This document shows positions 53,273 to 63,426 of a DNA stretch of 64,000 bases, one piece after another. Source of the stretch: Diphasiastrum complanatum (lineage: Eukaryota; Streptophyta; Lycopodiopsida; Lycopodiales; Lycopodiaceae); assembly GCA_029204225.1 (NCBI GenBank), contig CM055097.1, positions 59,522,883 to 59,586,882 of the forward strand, in the 5' to 3' direction. Each line of letters opens with the position of its first letter. The first letter of the stretch is position 1. The notes beneath the pieces are model-generated. The model was not told the origin of the DNA. It saw only the letters and a program-made list of their open reading frames with translations, and ran no database searches. A program made the translations under genes and the position numbers.

Positions 53273-54172
53273 TGTTGAGAAATGAAAAATCATCTGTCTT
53301 GACTTTAGGTTTGTCACAAAGTTTTTTTTATGTGAGTTTGTTGTTTCATAATGTAAATGCCAAATTTGGCCTAGAAGGAACTCGAGCTACATGGGTTCTT
53401 CAAGTCTAGTTTGTAATATACAACTTGCATATAGATTGTAGGCTTAGAAATGTCATTAATAGGCTTGTAGAAACTCGTGGCATATCACATGCAATGGTTG
53501 TAAGTGTTCCATAGTGACATGCAAGGCATGCACAAAGTGAATTCGATACATGCATGATGATTTGTACAATTCTAGTTGAATATTTGACACTTGGTAAAAG
53601 TAGGTAGAAATGCATGCACGAGAAGTGACAAATGTCACTAATACTCTAGTTTTCGCTTATAGATGTGGATGGAAGAGTTATGGACTCGGCTCATTACATT
53701 CTCCATGTCCATTTACATTTACTTTACTTTATGCATAGGCAGGCTTTGGGTCCTTTTTTATTTATTATTTGACATTTAGACTATATGGTTGGCCTTGGGC
53801 CCTATGATTCACTATATTGGTTATTTAGTCATATTACTGAGAGTAGGGGCCTTCTTGGAGGGCGCACTATTTTCCCTTTTAGTTTGGCCCTAGCCACTGG
53901 AAGCTTCCTTTTAGGGCTTCCTCTTGGCTATAAGTAGGGATTCCATGTCATTTGTTACTTGGCTTATGATATGATGTCCTTTTTTAGTCTCTTTAAGCTT
54001 TCTCTCTCTTGCTTTCTAGGGTTAAGTCAAGCTTATGTGATGCTTTCATAGACTAAATCTAGATCAGTCGTGGCTACGTTCATAACTGGAAGATGGATGG
54101 ATGTGGTTCTACCTCGATCTACTTCAAACTCCATAAATATGTGTAGACATTCTCATAATTTTTTACGAAGAA
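53273..54172 (+). mobile_element. 3' LTR of the copia element, split by a solo LTR and truncated
   Basis: It begins TGTTGAGAAATG after the polypurine tract and parallels the 5' LTR at 39267. It is interrupted at 53676 by a 412-bp solo LTR, resumes at 54088 with GGTTCTACCTCGAT, and ends at 54172 where another LTR-like sequence starts. U5 is missing. Confidence 0.83.
53676..54087 (+). mobile_element. Solo LTR of the gag-protease gypsy-type family, non-TG/CA ends
   Basis: It is flanked by GGAAG on both sides (53671-53675 and 54088-54092), a 5-bp target duplication. The ends are AGTTATG and CATAACT, a 7-bp inverted repeat without the usual TG...CA. The interior matches the complement of the two partial LTRs of the 34678-39266 element (CTATAAGTAGGGA, GGGTTAAGTC, GATGCTTTCATA). 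It inserted in the + orientation. Confidence 0.88.
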
Positions 54173-54643
54173 TGTTGGGGGTATTCCCGACGAATTGTAA
54201 ATAAATAAAACCGACCAATTAAATGTGTTGCGAGGGCATGGCATCCTGTGCGCATCCTGAGTGAAGTTTCTATGAGCATGCTTGATTTCCTTGCATTGTG
54301 GATTAACTAGTTGACCGCCGCTTTGAGTCAGTTCTCGACCGACGACCTCGCGTCAGATCTCGACTGACAGCTTCAGTTACAATCTCAGCCGACGCATTTA
54401 CTCACGTCTCAATCGACGCTTCGCGTCAGATCTCAACCGATGACCTCGCGTTTGATCTCGTTCAACGTTTCGCGTTAGATCTCAACCGACGTCCTTGCGT
54501 CAGAACTCGACCGATGATCTCGTGTCAGAACTCGACCGACAACCTCGCGTCAGTTCTCGACCGATGCCCTCGCATTAGTTTATGACCGACGAATGATCTC
54601 AGATCTCAACCGACCCTTGAACCATTCAGATCATAATCAAACA
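54173..54643 (+). mobile_element. LTR start fragment with minisatellite
   Basis: TGTTGGGGGTATTCCCGACG begins abruptly inside the copia LTR, typical of an LTR 5' end, and includes GTTGCGAGGGCATGGC and the 25-bp minisatellite. The right end is not found; a CACTA-type miniature element and a copia remnant follow. Confidence 0.5.
54312..54617. repeat. 25-bp minisatellite, about 12 copies
   Basis: The unit is TCAGATCTCGACCGACGACC followed by TCGCG, with substitutions. Copies start at about 54328, 54353, 54378 and onward to about 54600. It is GC-rich compared with its surroundings. Confidence 0.85.
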
Positions 54644-54822
54644 CACTATAGTCATTGCAAACACCTTGTAGTGTCGCCCGTCAGAAAACTGCATGTAAAA
54701 ATGCAGTGTCACAATTTTATGCCCTAATTGTCGCCTGTCAAAAACCCCCTGTAAGAACACAGTGTCGAATTTTTCACATTTTTCGGCTGTTAAAAAATGT
54801 GAGTAAAAACCAAACTGTAGTG
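54644..54822. mobile_element. 179-bp CACTA-type miniature transposon
   Basis: It starts CACTATAGT and ends ACTGTAGTG (inverted match 8 of 9). It is bounded by ACA on both sides (54641-54643 and 54823-54825), the 3-bp target duplication expected of CACTA elements. The interior contains several short hairpins (for example CTGCATGTAAAAATGCAG). Non-coding; it would need a transposase supplied elsewhere. Confidence 0.78.
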
Positions 54823-54984
54823 ACAATTAGTTCAAAAAACAGACTATTTAAAAATAGTTTATTTTTTTCAGGTTACATTTGAGAGAGTAAAATTTAGAGG
54901 AGGAGGGCTGTTGGGATGTGTAGGAGTTAGATTAAACTCCAATACTCTCTCTTAAGCTAACTACTATGAATTTAATCTGCAATT

Positions 54985-56632
54985 GAAATTTAACATACCT
55001 ACTAAAGTAGAATGTTTATTTCTAGACAATGGCTTTGTCAAAATATCAGCCAACATACTGTCTGTATGACACTAACTTAGTACAACATACTGACTCTGAA
55101 CTTTCTCTCTAAGAAAATGGAGTTGAACTTCTCTATATGCTTAGTTCTATTATGAGTTCGTGGGTTCAGAGAAAGAGCAATGCAGCTCTAATTGTCGCAC
55201 TGGAGTATTGTTGGACTAATCTGTGGGAATTGCAGATCTTGCAGCAGCCTCCTTAGCCAGATTATTTCCTTCACTGCTAATGTAGCTGCAGCATATTCTG
55301 ATTTTGTGGAGGACAGAGAAATACATTTCTGCTTTTTGCTGTTCCATGAGATGGATCCTCCTGCATGGAAACAAATGTAGCCTGATGTGAAATTTCTAGT
55401 ATCCACGTCTCTTGCCCAATCTGAATCTGAATAAGTGGTCAATGTGAGTGCAGCTTCTGTATTGCCATTATAGCTCAAAGCATAGTGCTTTGTAGCTTGA
55501 ATGTACCTCAATACTCTTTTCGGAGATTTCTAGTGCTATAGGCCTGGATTGGACATGTACTGAGACAATGTGCTTACTGCATATGCTAGATCAAGTCATG
55601 TGCAGATCATAGAATACATAATAGATCCTATGACAGACTGATAATGATAGCTGCACATTTCTTGCTGATCTGCTTGAGTTTTGGGGCACATGTCTTTTGA
55701 CAGCTCCATGCCATATTTGCGAAGTACATTAGTCCAGTAGGATTCTTGGCTTACAACTATCCTTCTGCATGCGCGATCTCTGCTGATCTCCATGCCAAGA
55801 AGGTAATGGACTGGGACTAAATCAGACATCTCAAACTCTGATGAAAGCAGAGATTTGGTTTCCTGTAATAACTGATTTGAATTGCTGATAATTAAAGAAT
55901 CATCAACATATAATACTATTATGACATAGCTTGACCCTTTACGCCTAAGATATACATTGTAGTCTACAGAGCAAGAAGTAAAATTGTGTTGCAACAAGAA
56001 GTGATTAATTTTGTCATACCAGGCCCTGGAAGCTTGCTAAAGGCCATATAAATCCTTATGCAATTTACATACCATATGTTCCTTGCCTTGAAGGACGTAA
56101 CCTTCTGGTTGATAGATGAATATATCTTCTTGTATAAATCCATATAGGAATGTCGTCTGGACGTCCATCTGGTGAATGTCCAGATCTTCTACAGCAGCTA
56201 TAGCCATTAAGGTACGAATAGACTGATGCTTTACCACTGGACTAAAGGTCTGAATGTAGTCTATCCCATATACTTGTTCAAAGCCTCTAGCCACCAGTCT
56301 AGCTTTCCATTTGGATATGGATCCATCTGGTTTAAGCTTTAACTTAAAGATCCACTTGGAGTCAATTGGTTTTACACTAGTAGGAGGATTGACAAGACTC
56401 CATGTCTTGTTCTTCATTAGAGGCTGATACTCAGCATTCATGACAGCCTTCCAATTGTCTGCATCGAAAATTGACAGAGCTTCTGCAACTGTGACAAGTT
56501 CATCATGACTGATGAACGTCTGAGGGACAAAACGATCAGGTTGCTATCGTTGTCTTGCAGACCTTCAAACTGCAGGTGCTTGAGTGGATGATTCTCTTTG
56601 GTGAATGACTAGGATCGTAGAATCTTGTGGCT
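54985..56632 (-). pseudogene. Ty1/copia RT and RNase H remnant, - strand
   Basis: Three good frames: 56441-56037 (KWIFKLKLKPDG, YKARLVARGFEQ-type block, FSPVVKHQSIRTLMAIAA), 55997-55596 with an intact IIVLYVDDSLII box, and 55511-55188 (SDSDWARDVDTRNFTSGYIC, SISWNSKKQ, STKSEYAAATLAVKEIIWLR). A broken tail reaches about 54985. Frame breaks fall between these segments and near 55190. It is better preserved than the copia element at 22 kb and from another lineage. Integrase and gag are absent; at 56632 the sequence switches to gypsy. Confidence 0.88.
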
Positions 56633-56659
56633 GAACAATCGTGGGTCTGGGCCCATCGA

Positions 56660-56957
56660 TAGTAAGTGGAGCTATTGGGTTAAACTAGTTGTGCATGCAT
56701 TGGAAGCTGAAAAGGAAATACGCAAAGCATGGCACGACCGATGGTTACGAAAAAATGATTTTCGTCCTGAAGATCTGGTCCTGATGTATAAAACCAAGGC
56801 GATTAAGAAAAAATTAAAATTCACAGACAAAGGACCTTATCGGATCAAAGAAATTCTTAATCATGGAGCCGTGAATCTAGAGAAGCTAGATGGGACACCA
56901 TTCGACACACCCATCAACGGTAGCCGGTTTCACAAGTACTGGCCACCACAGTGAGAT
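56660..56957 (+). pseudogene. Ty3/gypsy integrase C-terminus, fragment B
   Basis: The frame reads HALEAEKEIRKAWHDRWLRK, DFRPEDLVLMYKTKAIKKKL, GPYRIKEILNHGAVNLEKL and TPINGSRFHKYWPP, then TGA. This is the GPY/F module that closes gypsy integrases. Its first ~55 bases match the last ~55 of fragment A, so A and B are from the same family but overlap rather than abut. Confidence 0.82.
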
Positions 56958-57334
56958 AGATCCAGATTGGTGGTGGCATGTTTCGAAAAGTTATTTTGCT
57001 AGGCCATCACCACTAGATCTAGGAAGATCAAGCAAAATCAAGCTAGATCCATCAAGATTCGGCCAGATATAACAAGATCGAGAAAATCCATCAGGATCCA
57101 AGAGGGATACAGATTCAGATGGGATTAAGAAGAAAGCAGATCACCAGATTATGCCAATAAGTCCCCTAAATTTGCAAATTAGAGACCTTGATCTCAATAA
57201 CTATGGCAAATTAAGGGCAAAATTCACTCAAAACTGATGGATCTGTTACCAGATGTCCATCAGAACTTTCAGAGAACTACCAACAATCAGATCAAGCATG
57301 GATGAAGTTGATTACCAATTTGCAAAAGCCAATT
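56958..57334 (+). other. Post-integrase non-coding region
   Basis: Repeated words such as AAGATC and TAGATCCATCAAGAT, and no ORF. Probably the 3' untranslated part of the gypsy element, cut by the CACTA insertion at 57335. Confidence 0.5.
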
Positions 57335-57880
57335 CACTACAAATAAAAAGTGACAAAAATTGCGAAAAAAAAAAAATGGCAAAAATTTACGCAATTTTTG
57401 TCATTTTTTGTCAAAAAAAATTGCGAAAACGGATTCTGCAATTTTTTTTGGCTAATTTTCTGCAATTTTTTTTTGGCTAAATTAACAATAAAAAAATTGC
57501 GAGAACCCACCCGCAATTTTTTGGCATAATAAATGCGAAATCCGTTTCCACAATTTGTTTGGCTGATATTTTTTGCCAGAATTTTTGGACAACAATTGTC
57601 AAAAAAAATTGTGGAAATTCATTTCCACAATTGTTGTGGCAAAAATTGCGGATATTTTTCTGTATTTTTTTGTGCATATTTTTTTTTTAAAATAGTGTCA
57701 AAAGTTTGTGGAAATTAAATTCGCAATAGAATATAAATTGCGAATTTATTTTCCTCAATTTTTATACACTATTTTTAAAAAAAATTACGAAAATGAATTT
57801 TCTCAATTGTTTTGACAATTTTTGCCAAAAAAATTACGAATAAATACCTGCAATTTGTTGGCTAAAATTGCAAAAAATAT
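57335..57880. repeat. Left subterminal repeat region of the CACTA element
   Basis: About a dozen copies of AATTGCG/CGCAATT or the AATTGTGG variant in both orientations, separated by poly-A/T and GGCAAAAA words. They can form stacked short hairpins. Such subterminal motifs are where the element-encoded DNA-binding protein attaches in En/Spm. Confidence 0.8.
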
Positions 57881-58455
57881 CACCAACCCTAAACCCTAAA
57901 CCTTGATAGCAAGTTCTTTACCTCAGATAACGGTTGAGCTAAACATGACTATCATGGTCTCGGATCCTTCTCTATAGTTGCACGCTACATGACATACGAA
58001 AAAAAATATGAAATTGTTAGAAAACTTATCTCTATCTCTCTAATGAGGTCCATACTTTTTATAAGGCTTTCACAATTTAGAATATGACATCCCATGCATT
58101 GTCTTGTGTCTCAAAGTACATGTGTAATAATTAGACTCTTAGAAAGAAGTGAGGTTAAATCTCTTTAGCTGTAGATAAAGGCTGAGCTGAACCCAACTGC
58201 TGTAGCATTGGCTCCTTCTCTACAGCAACATGATGCATGATCAAAACTGAAATAAGAAATATATCTCATTCTCTCTCTCTTTCTCATTTTCTCTTTCTCT
58301 CTCTTTGTCTCTCTCCCTCTCCCTCTCTTTATGTAGATAGCTAGGACCGTACCAGGTTTCAAAAGAAAGAGATGGAAAGAGAGAAAGAAGAAATGAGAAA
58401 GTGAACTAACCTGGGATAAACTTTTTATCATCTTCATCTACATTTGTACAATCTT

Positions 58456-59467
58456 TCAGAGTTCTTCCATTTCTTCACTTTGTCTCTCTATCTCATTCCT
58501 CATTTCATCTACTTGGGAAGAATATTGCATCTCTTTTCTATAGACACTTAGGCCTCTTACTCTCTTTCGTCCCCAACTATTTTCTTCTAAAATCTTCATT
58601 ACTTTGTCGTCGGGGTTTGTTCCTGACATATAATTAATTAAAATTTCTGTTTTACGCAAAAAAAAAACATAGCTAATCAAATTCACATGCAAAATCATAT
58701 GCATGTTCATCATTACATTTTATAAAACTAAATACATTTTAAACTATAATCTCAAAAAATATATGTTATTATATCTCATGTTGGGTGTTACCTTCACAGT
58801 CTCAGCCACAGGTCAGAATCCAACTCACCTGTTTTTACTTTGCCAAAACCTTTACTAGTATGAGCATCCACATAGATCTCGGCAACAGTTGGAGGCCTAT
58901 CCTTTTCTTGTGTCTGAAATTTGGCACTCAACAATAGACAAAAATAAATGACATCATGAAAAAAGAGGTTTCACATATCGGAGTATACAAATGCAAGTTT
59001 TGTTGTATACACATATACCAGTCTCATATTGATGCCCGCATATCCAGCTCGACCAACATTCGGCATCTTTTGTTGTTTTGTTTTGTTGACTCAATTTCTA
59101 AGCAAATTATTGTACACACATCAAGCAAATGAATAATAAGTCAGTAGTAAGATAAATAAATCATGCACTAACTAGAGATGACCAAGCATTCAAGTCAAAT
59201 TTTGGTTTCAAAATACATAGATAAAACAAAAAAGTGAAATACAACTTGAAAAGTTTTGCTTTTTAAATATTGACGTAGAAGCTGGCATCTCTCCTTTTCC
59301 ATCCACTCAAGACATTTTGGCGTTAAATTTTTTGCCTCTACATTATCAATGTCATTCTTGAGTCTCTATCTCAATGAACGAAAACTAAACGACAATTTGT
59401 CCTTGAAGTACTATGATGAAAACTGACAATCATATTTTGCCTATGATATGAAATAAAACTCATCAAA

Positions 59468-59555
<88 letters not shown>

Positions 59556-60342
59556 ATCTATATGAGATTCAAATAAAAGTAGAGTAGTACCAACAATGCT
59601 TGACAAATTGCCTTGATTTGCACCTTTGGTACATCTCTAATTGTTGGATAATGTAGATCCAACTTGTCCTTCGTCAACATGAGCATGCACATCTTATCTA
59701 TCATTATTTTATCATTGAAGGTGTGCTCAAGGGGATTAGAGAATCGTCTCTTTAAATCATCTATGACCCGACGCTTCTCAGTGATAGGGACAACCCTCTA
59801 GTCTCTGAACATATTCCTATCAAATGTCCCATGACAGAGCTCTCTCATATAAGCTAGGACCTCCTTCCCCTTAACATCCTCAACTATAGCCCCTGACGTA
59901 TCAATATCATAGTATAATATCAGATTGGCTCTAGCAAGTGGGGCGTTGTAACCAAGTGGTGGTGTGTCACGCATGGGGTAGAGTATCTAGGCTCCTCAAA
60001 ATCATCATCACCTCCACAAGCAAAAAAACAACCACCTAAATGACTCTTACGTGGTGCTGACCTAGCAACGTGAGGTGTGGAGGTCTGAGGAGTGGACCTA
60101 TGTGGTGAGGGCCTCTATGATGGTATGGGTGAGGGCCTCTATGATGGTACATGTGAATGTGCACTAGTAGGGGGCCTCTGAAGACTACCTTGTTGTGAGG
60201 CCGCTGGAGAGTTTAACATGGACCTATACTGCTGGAGAACAACATCCATTTGTTCTCTCTGCCTAGCAGATGCACTACTTAACCAGTTCATACACTCTTC
60301 ATGAGACGAAGACCCAAGAGATGGAGGGTCAGACATCTTCAT
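58456..60342 (-). pseudogene. CACTA-encoded Ptta/En/Spm-like protein gene, decayed
   Basis: The - strand exons I can read: 60342 to about 59650 (MKMSDPPSLGSSSHEECMNW at the start, a Pro/Ser-rich stretch, then YYDIDTSGAIVEDVKGKEVL and FSNPLEHTFNDKIMIDKMCM), about 59385-59280 (LTPKCLEWMEKERCQLL), 58913-58829 (RPPTVAEIYVDAHTSKGFGK, acceptor TTTCAG and donor GTGAGT) and 58622-58456 (RQSEEMEEL then stop). The layout and the PPTVAEIYVDAHT word match the plant Ptta/En/Spm family, which in CACTA elements helps recognise the ends. Three in-frame TAG stops, two in a PSxRPSP repeat and one after MFRD, and one frameshift near 59950 show decay. The microsatellite at 59470-59553 lies in the second intron. 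Confidence 0.75.
59470..59553. repeat. Compound (CT)n(CA)n microsatellite in the Ptta-like gene intron
   Basis: About 22 CT repeats followed without interruption by about 20 CA repeats. Confidence 0.96.
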
Positions 60343-60989
60343 ATTAAAAATGAACTACGATTAAGATAACAATGATGAACATAAAACATAAAATTAACTA
60401 TAACCACAAACCTAAACATAAACTTTATTCTCTTTTTACTCAATTTCTCTCTAATAATCCTTATCTCTGATCCACTGTTTCTAAATCTTTAATTTAAATC
60501 TTTTACCCTAAATCTCTTATATCATGTCCTCATGTATACCCTTTCTATAAATCCTTTAATCTAAACTCTAAACACTAAAGCCATTTTCAACTGTCTTACT
60601 TGTTTTCACGATTCTAAAACGTTTATCTTTATCAAGCTGTAGCATATGCTCTTCACATTATTTTAGAAAGTTTCAATTGAAAGAAAATACCCACAAACAA
60701 AGCAACAAGATTTTAGTAAAACAAAACAACAATATTTCAACAAAACAAAGAAACAAGATTCACAATAAACAATACTCACCTTGTCTCCAAAAACTTTGTT
60801 TCAAAAGCTTTACCCCAAGAAACTTTACTCCAAACTGAGGATACTGTGATAAAGTGAGAAAAAAGAGTGTCAATGAGAGAGACTGACAGACAGAGACAAA
60901 GAGGGAGAGAGAGAGGGAGAGGGAGAGGGAGATCAAGCTTTACTCAAACTACTTTAATGAAAGGGAAACAAAAGAGTGTCAATGAGAGA

Positions 60990-61845
60990 GATGTGAAAAA
61001 TACAAAAATAAGCTTGGTAGAGGCCCAAAATCTTGTATATAGATAAACACACATGTGTGGAGCCTGTTCCCACGTGTGAAAATAGGTACTTGTCATGTAC
61101 CATAATCATATAGGTTGTACATATGATTTAATTCAAGTTCTAGTGGCTAAAAAGCCAAAACCTAGTTTTCTAGACATATGACACATGGCATCAATCTATT
61201 GATTGCATGAGCCACATCCTTTGGTTAGGTGTCATATCACATGTGTAGAGGACAGCTCACATGTGTGGAATAAGCTGAAGTAGGCAAATTTTGACTTCTA
61301 GAAGATTTCCAAGTAGATCTCCATATAGAAAGAAGATGGACCAAAAGTGCTCAAAATAGAAGGTTTTGTCCAAGTGTCAGTTTTGCATGATGAATCATCA
61401 TATGACAAAGCACCTTCACACATGTGGGATCAGAGGGATGATCAGTACCACGAGCTCCCACTTATTGTATATATAGAGCCACATTTGGCCATAATCAATG
61501 TGAGACACCAATCTTGGTTTTGAAAGCAATTTTGAGTGATTCTTTCCATTTGTCTACATTTGTTTTGATTGTTTTGAGGTTCTATCAATGTGTACTTGAT
61601 TTTCAGGTTGGAGTCCGTATTCAGACAGTGTTTCACACGTGTGAAACCAGAAAGTACATCTACCTTCAATTAATGATTGTTCTTGTTAGGATTTTGTGTC
61701 TAGAATTGATCTAGATTGATCTTAATCTCAAGAAGATTGATAGATCAAGTAATCTGACAACCAATCCCTCTTGAGGATCAGATTAGGATCCACTCTTGGT
61801 CCTTTTTGTACTTTTTTCCACAAGAGATAAAAGGATAAAGAGTCA
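60990..61845 (+). mobile_element. Possible solo LTR or insert in the CACTA leader
   Basis: The element's leader (AGTGTCAATGAGAGAGA and AGCTTTACTCCAAACT words) occurs on both sides, at 60780-60985 and 61865-62045, while the sequence between is different in style. It has a TATATATAG word at 61470 and several CACATGTGTG or CACACGTGTG palindromes (61031, 61060, 61232, 61255, 61416, 61631). No target duplication or TG...CA pair was fixed. Confidence 0.4.
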
Positions 61846-62047
61846 TCAAAGTTTTCAAAAAACTTACTTACTCCAAGCTTTACACCCTTTCAAATAGCTT
61901 TACTCCTTTTGAGAAGCTTTCTTATGCTCTCTTTGAAAAAGGTTTACAAGCTTTTAAATAGCTTTACCTTAAGCTTTTGAAAGCTTTTGAAAAGTTTTAA
62001 CTCTGATGAAAAAAAAAAAAAACAAAACAGTGTCAATGAGAGAGAGA

Positions 62048-62346
62048 AAAGAACATAAACAACAATAAACACAAATGTAACAACGCAAAACAAGTAAACT
62101 TTTGAATGTTGGCTATGGTGCTTACCTTTGTGTCCAATGCTTAACTTTTTGCTCAAGCCTTGGCTATGGTAAGAAGGTAAAGAGCTTGGCTATGACAAAA
62201 GAACATAAATAACAATAAACACAAATTTATCAAAGAAAAACAAGTAGCTTTTGAATATTGGCTATGGTGCTCACCTTTTTGTCCAATGCTCCACTTTTTC
62301 TCCAAGCCCTGGCTATGGTGAAAAGGTAGAGAGCTTGGTTGTGACA
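62048..62346. repeat. 148-bp tandem duplication in the CACTA leader
   Basis: Both units run from AAAGAACATAAA through TTGGCTATGGTGCT, CCAATGCT and CAAGCC(C/T)TGGCTATGGT to AGAGCTTGG. On the - strand each unit contains a good splice donor (AAAG/GTAAGC and AAAG/GTGAGC), so the duplication doubles a 5' leader exon. Confidence 0.82.
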
Positions 62347-62498
62347 AAAAAACATAAGAAAAATCAAGCATCATTAGAAGAGCCATAGAGAGCAGCACCA
62401 TCGCTAGGCACAAAAATATCCTCCTCTTCGCGTTCAAAATTCGAAAATCGAAATGAAAAGAAACCGCAACGCGCCAAACAATTCGGCTTCCGGTAATT

Positions 62499-62617
62499 GA
62501 CTCTATGGTCGACGCTAGCAGCATCGACCATAGCGTCGATTACCAAAACTTAGTAGACGCTATGGTCGACGTTGCTAGCATCGACCATAGCGTCTACCAA
62601 GTTTTGGTAATCAACGC
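62499..62617. repeat. Twin palindromes with GACGCTATGGTCGAYG arms
   Basis: The first palindrome is 62499-62537 (centre GCTAGCAGC). The second is 62533-62617, about 85 bp, with arms reading GCGTYGATTACCAAAACTT and GTAGACGCTATGGTCGA around the centre TTGCTAGCA, almost perfect. The two share an arm, so the DNA or RNA could fold alternatively. Confidence 0.88.
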
Positions 62618-63426
62618 TAGCCAAAAAATTGCAGAAATTTTTTTCTGCAATTTTTGCCGTGATGGCAAACATTGCGAAAGTTTTTCGCAATTTTTTACAA
62701 TTTTCTCCGTGATATTTCGTAATTTTCTCCGCAATTTGCAATAATTTCTACAATTTATGCCATGTCTAAAAATTGCGAAATTTTTTTTCTACAGTTTTGT
62801 CTACGATTCCTATCACAACAGGAGAAATTGCGAAAAACTTTTTGCAATTTTTTCTGCAATTTTAGCCGCGAAAAGTTTTTCGCAATTTCTGCCATGGCCT
62901 AAAAATTGCAAAAAAAAATAATCCGCAATTTTGTCTGCAATTTCTACCACGATGAAAAAAATTGCGGAAAACTTTCTAAAGTATTTTTTGTAATTTTTGC
63001 CATTGAAACATTTTTCTCAATTTTTGCCATAGCCTAAAAATTGCAAAAATTTGTTTCCACATTTTTGTTTGCAATTTTTACCACGACGGGAGAAATTGCA
63101 AAAAATTTTATTCAATGTTTTCTACAATTTATTTCACGAAAATATTTTTTGCAATTTTGGCCATATTAAAAAAATTGCGAAAAATCTTTTCCACATTTTT
63201 TTTTCGCAATTTCTGTGATGACGACAAAAATTGTAGAAGTTTTTTGCAATTTTTTCCGCAATTTCTACCATGATGGTAGAAATTGCAGACGATTTTCTAC
63301 AATTTCTACCATAACAATATAAATTGCAGAATTTTTTTTCGCAATTTTTTTGGCTTTTCGCAATTTCGACCAAAACAAATTGTGGAAATTTTTTTTCCAC
63401 AATTTTTGTCACTTTTTCTTGTAGTG
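62618..63426. repeat. Right subterminal repeat region of the CACTA element
   Basis: Alternating-orientation copies of AATTGCG/CGCAATTT spaced every 25-45 bases, joined by words like GCCATGGCC and ACCACGATG. The density is higher than at the left end. Apparent ORFs here (for example 63412-63134) are translated repeats, not genes. Confidence 0.82.

Larger units (their letters stand above)
57335..63426 (-). mobile_element. 6.1-kb CACTA (En/Spm) transposon
   Basis: The left end is CACTACAAATAAAAAGTGAC; the right end, complemented, is CACTACAAGAAAAAGTGAC. After both comes AAAAATTG, so the inverted match is about 28 bases with one gap. CACTACAAGAAAA is the classic plant CACTA terminus. Subterminal arrays of short AATTGCG-type repeats lie inside both ends, and a spliced gene runs on the - strand. 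The 3-bp flanks (ATT left, TAA right) do not match, so the duplication has been lost or the ends come from a rearranged copy. I found no second gene for the larger transposase (TNPD/TNP2 type), so it is probably non-autonomous. Confidence 0.87.

Noticed and set aside
63134-63412. 92-codon ORF, Lys/Asn/Phe-rich
   Set aside because: It reads the AATTGCG subterminal array; low-complexity artefact. The ORFs at 57253-57718 and 62505-62744 are similar.
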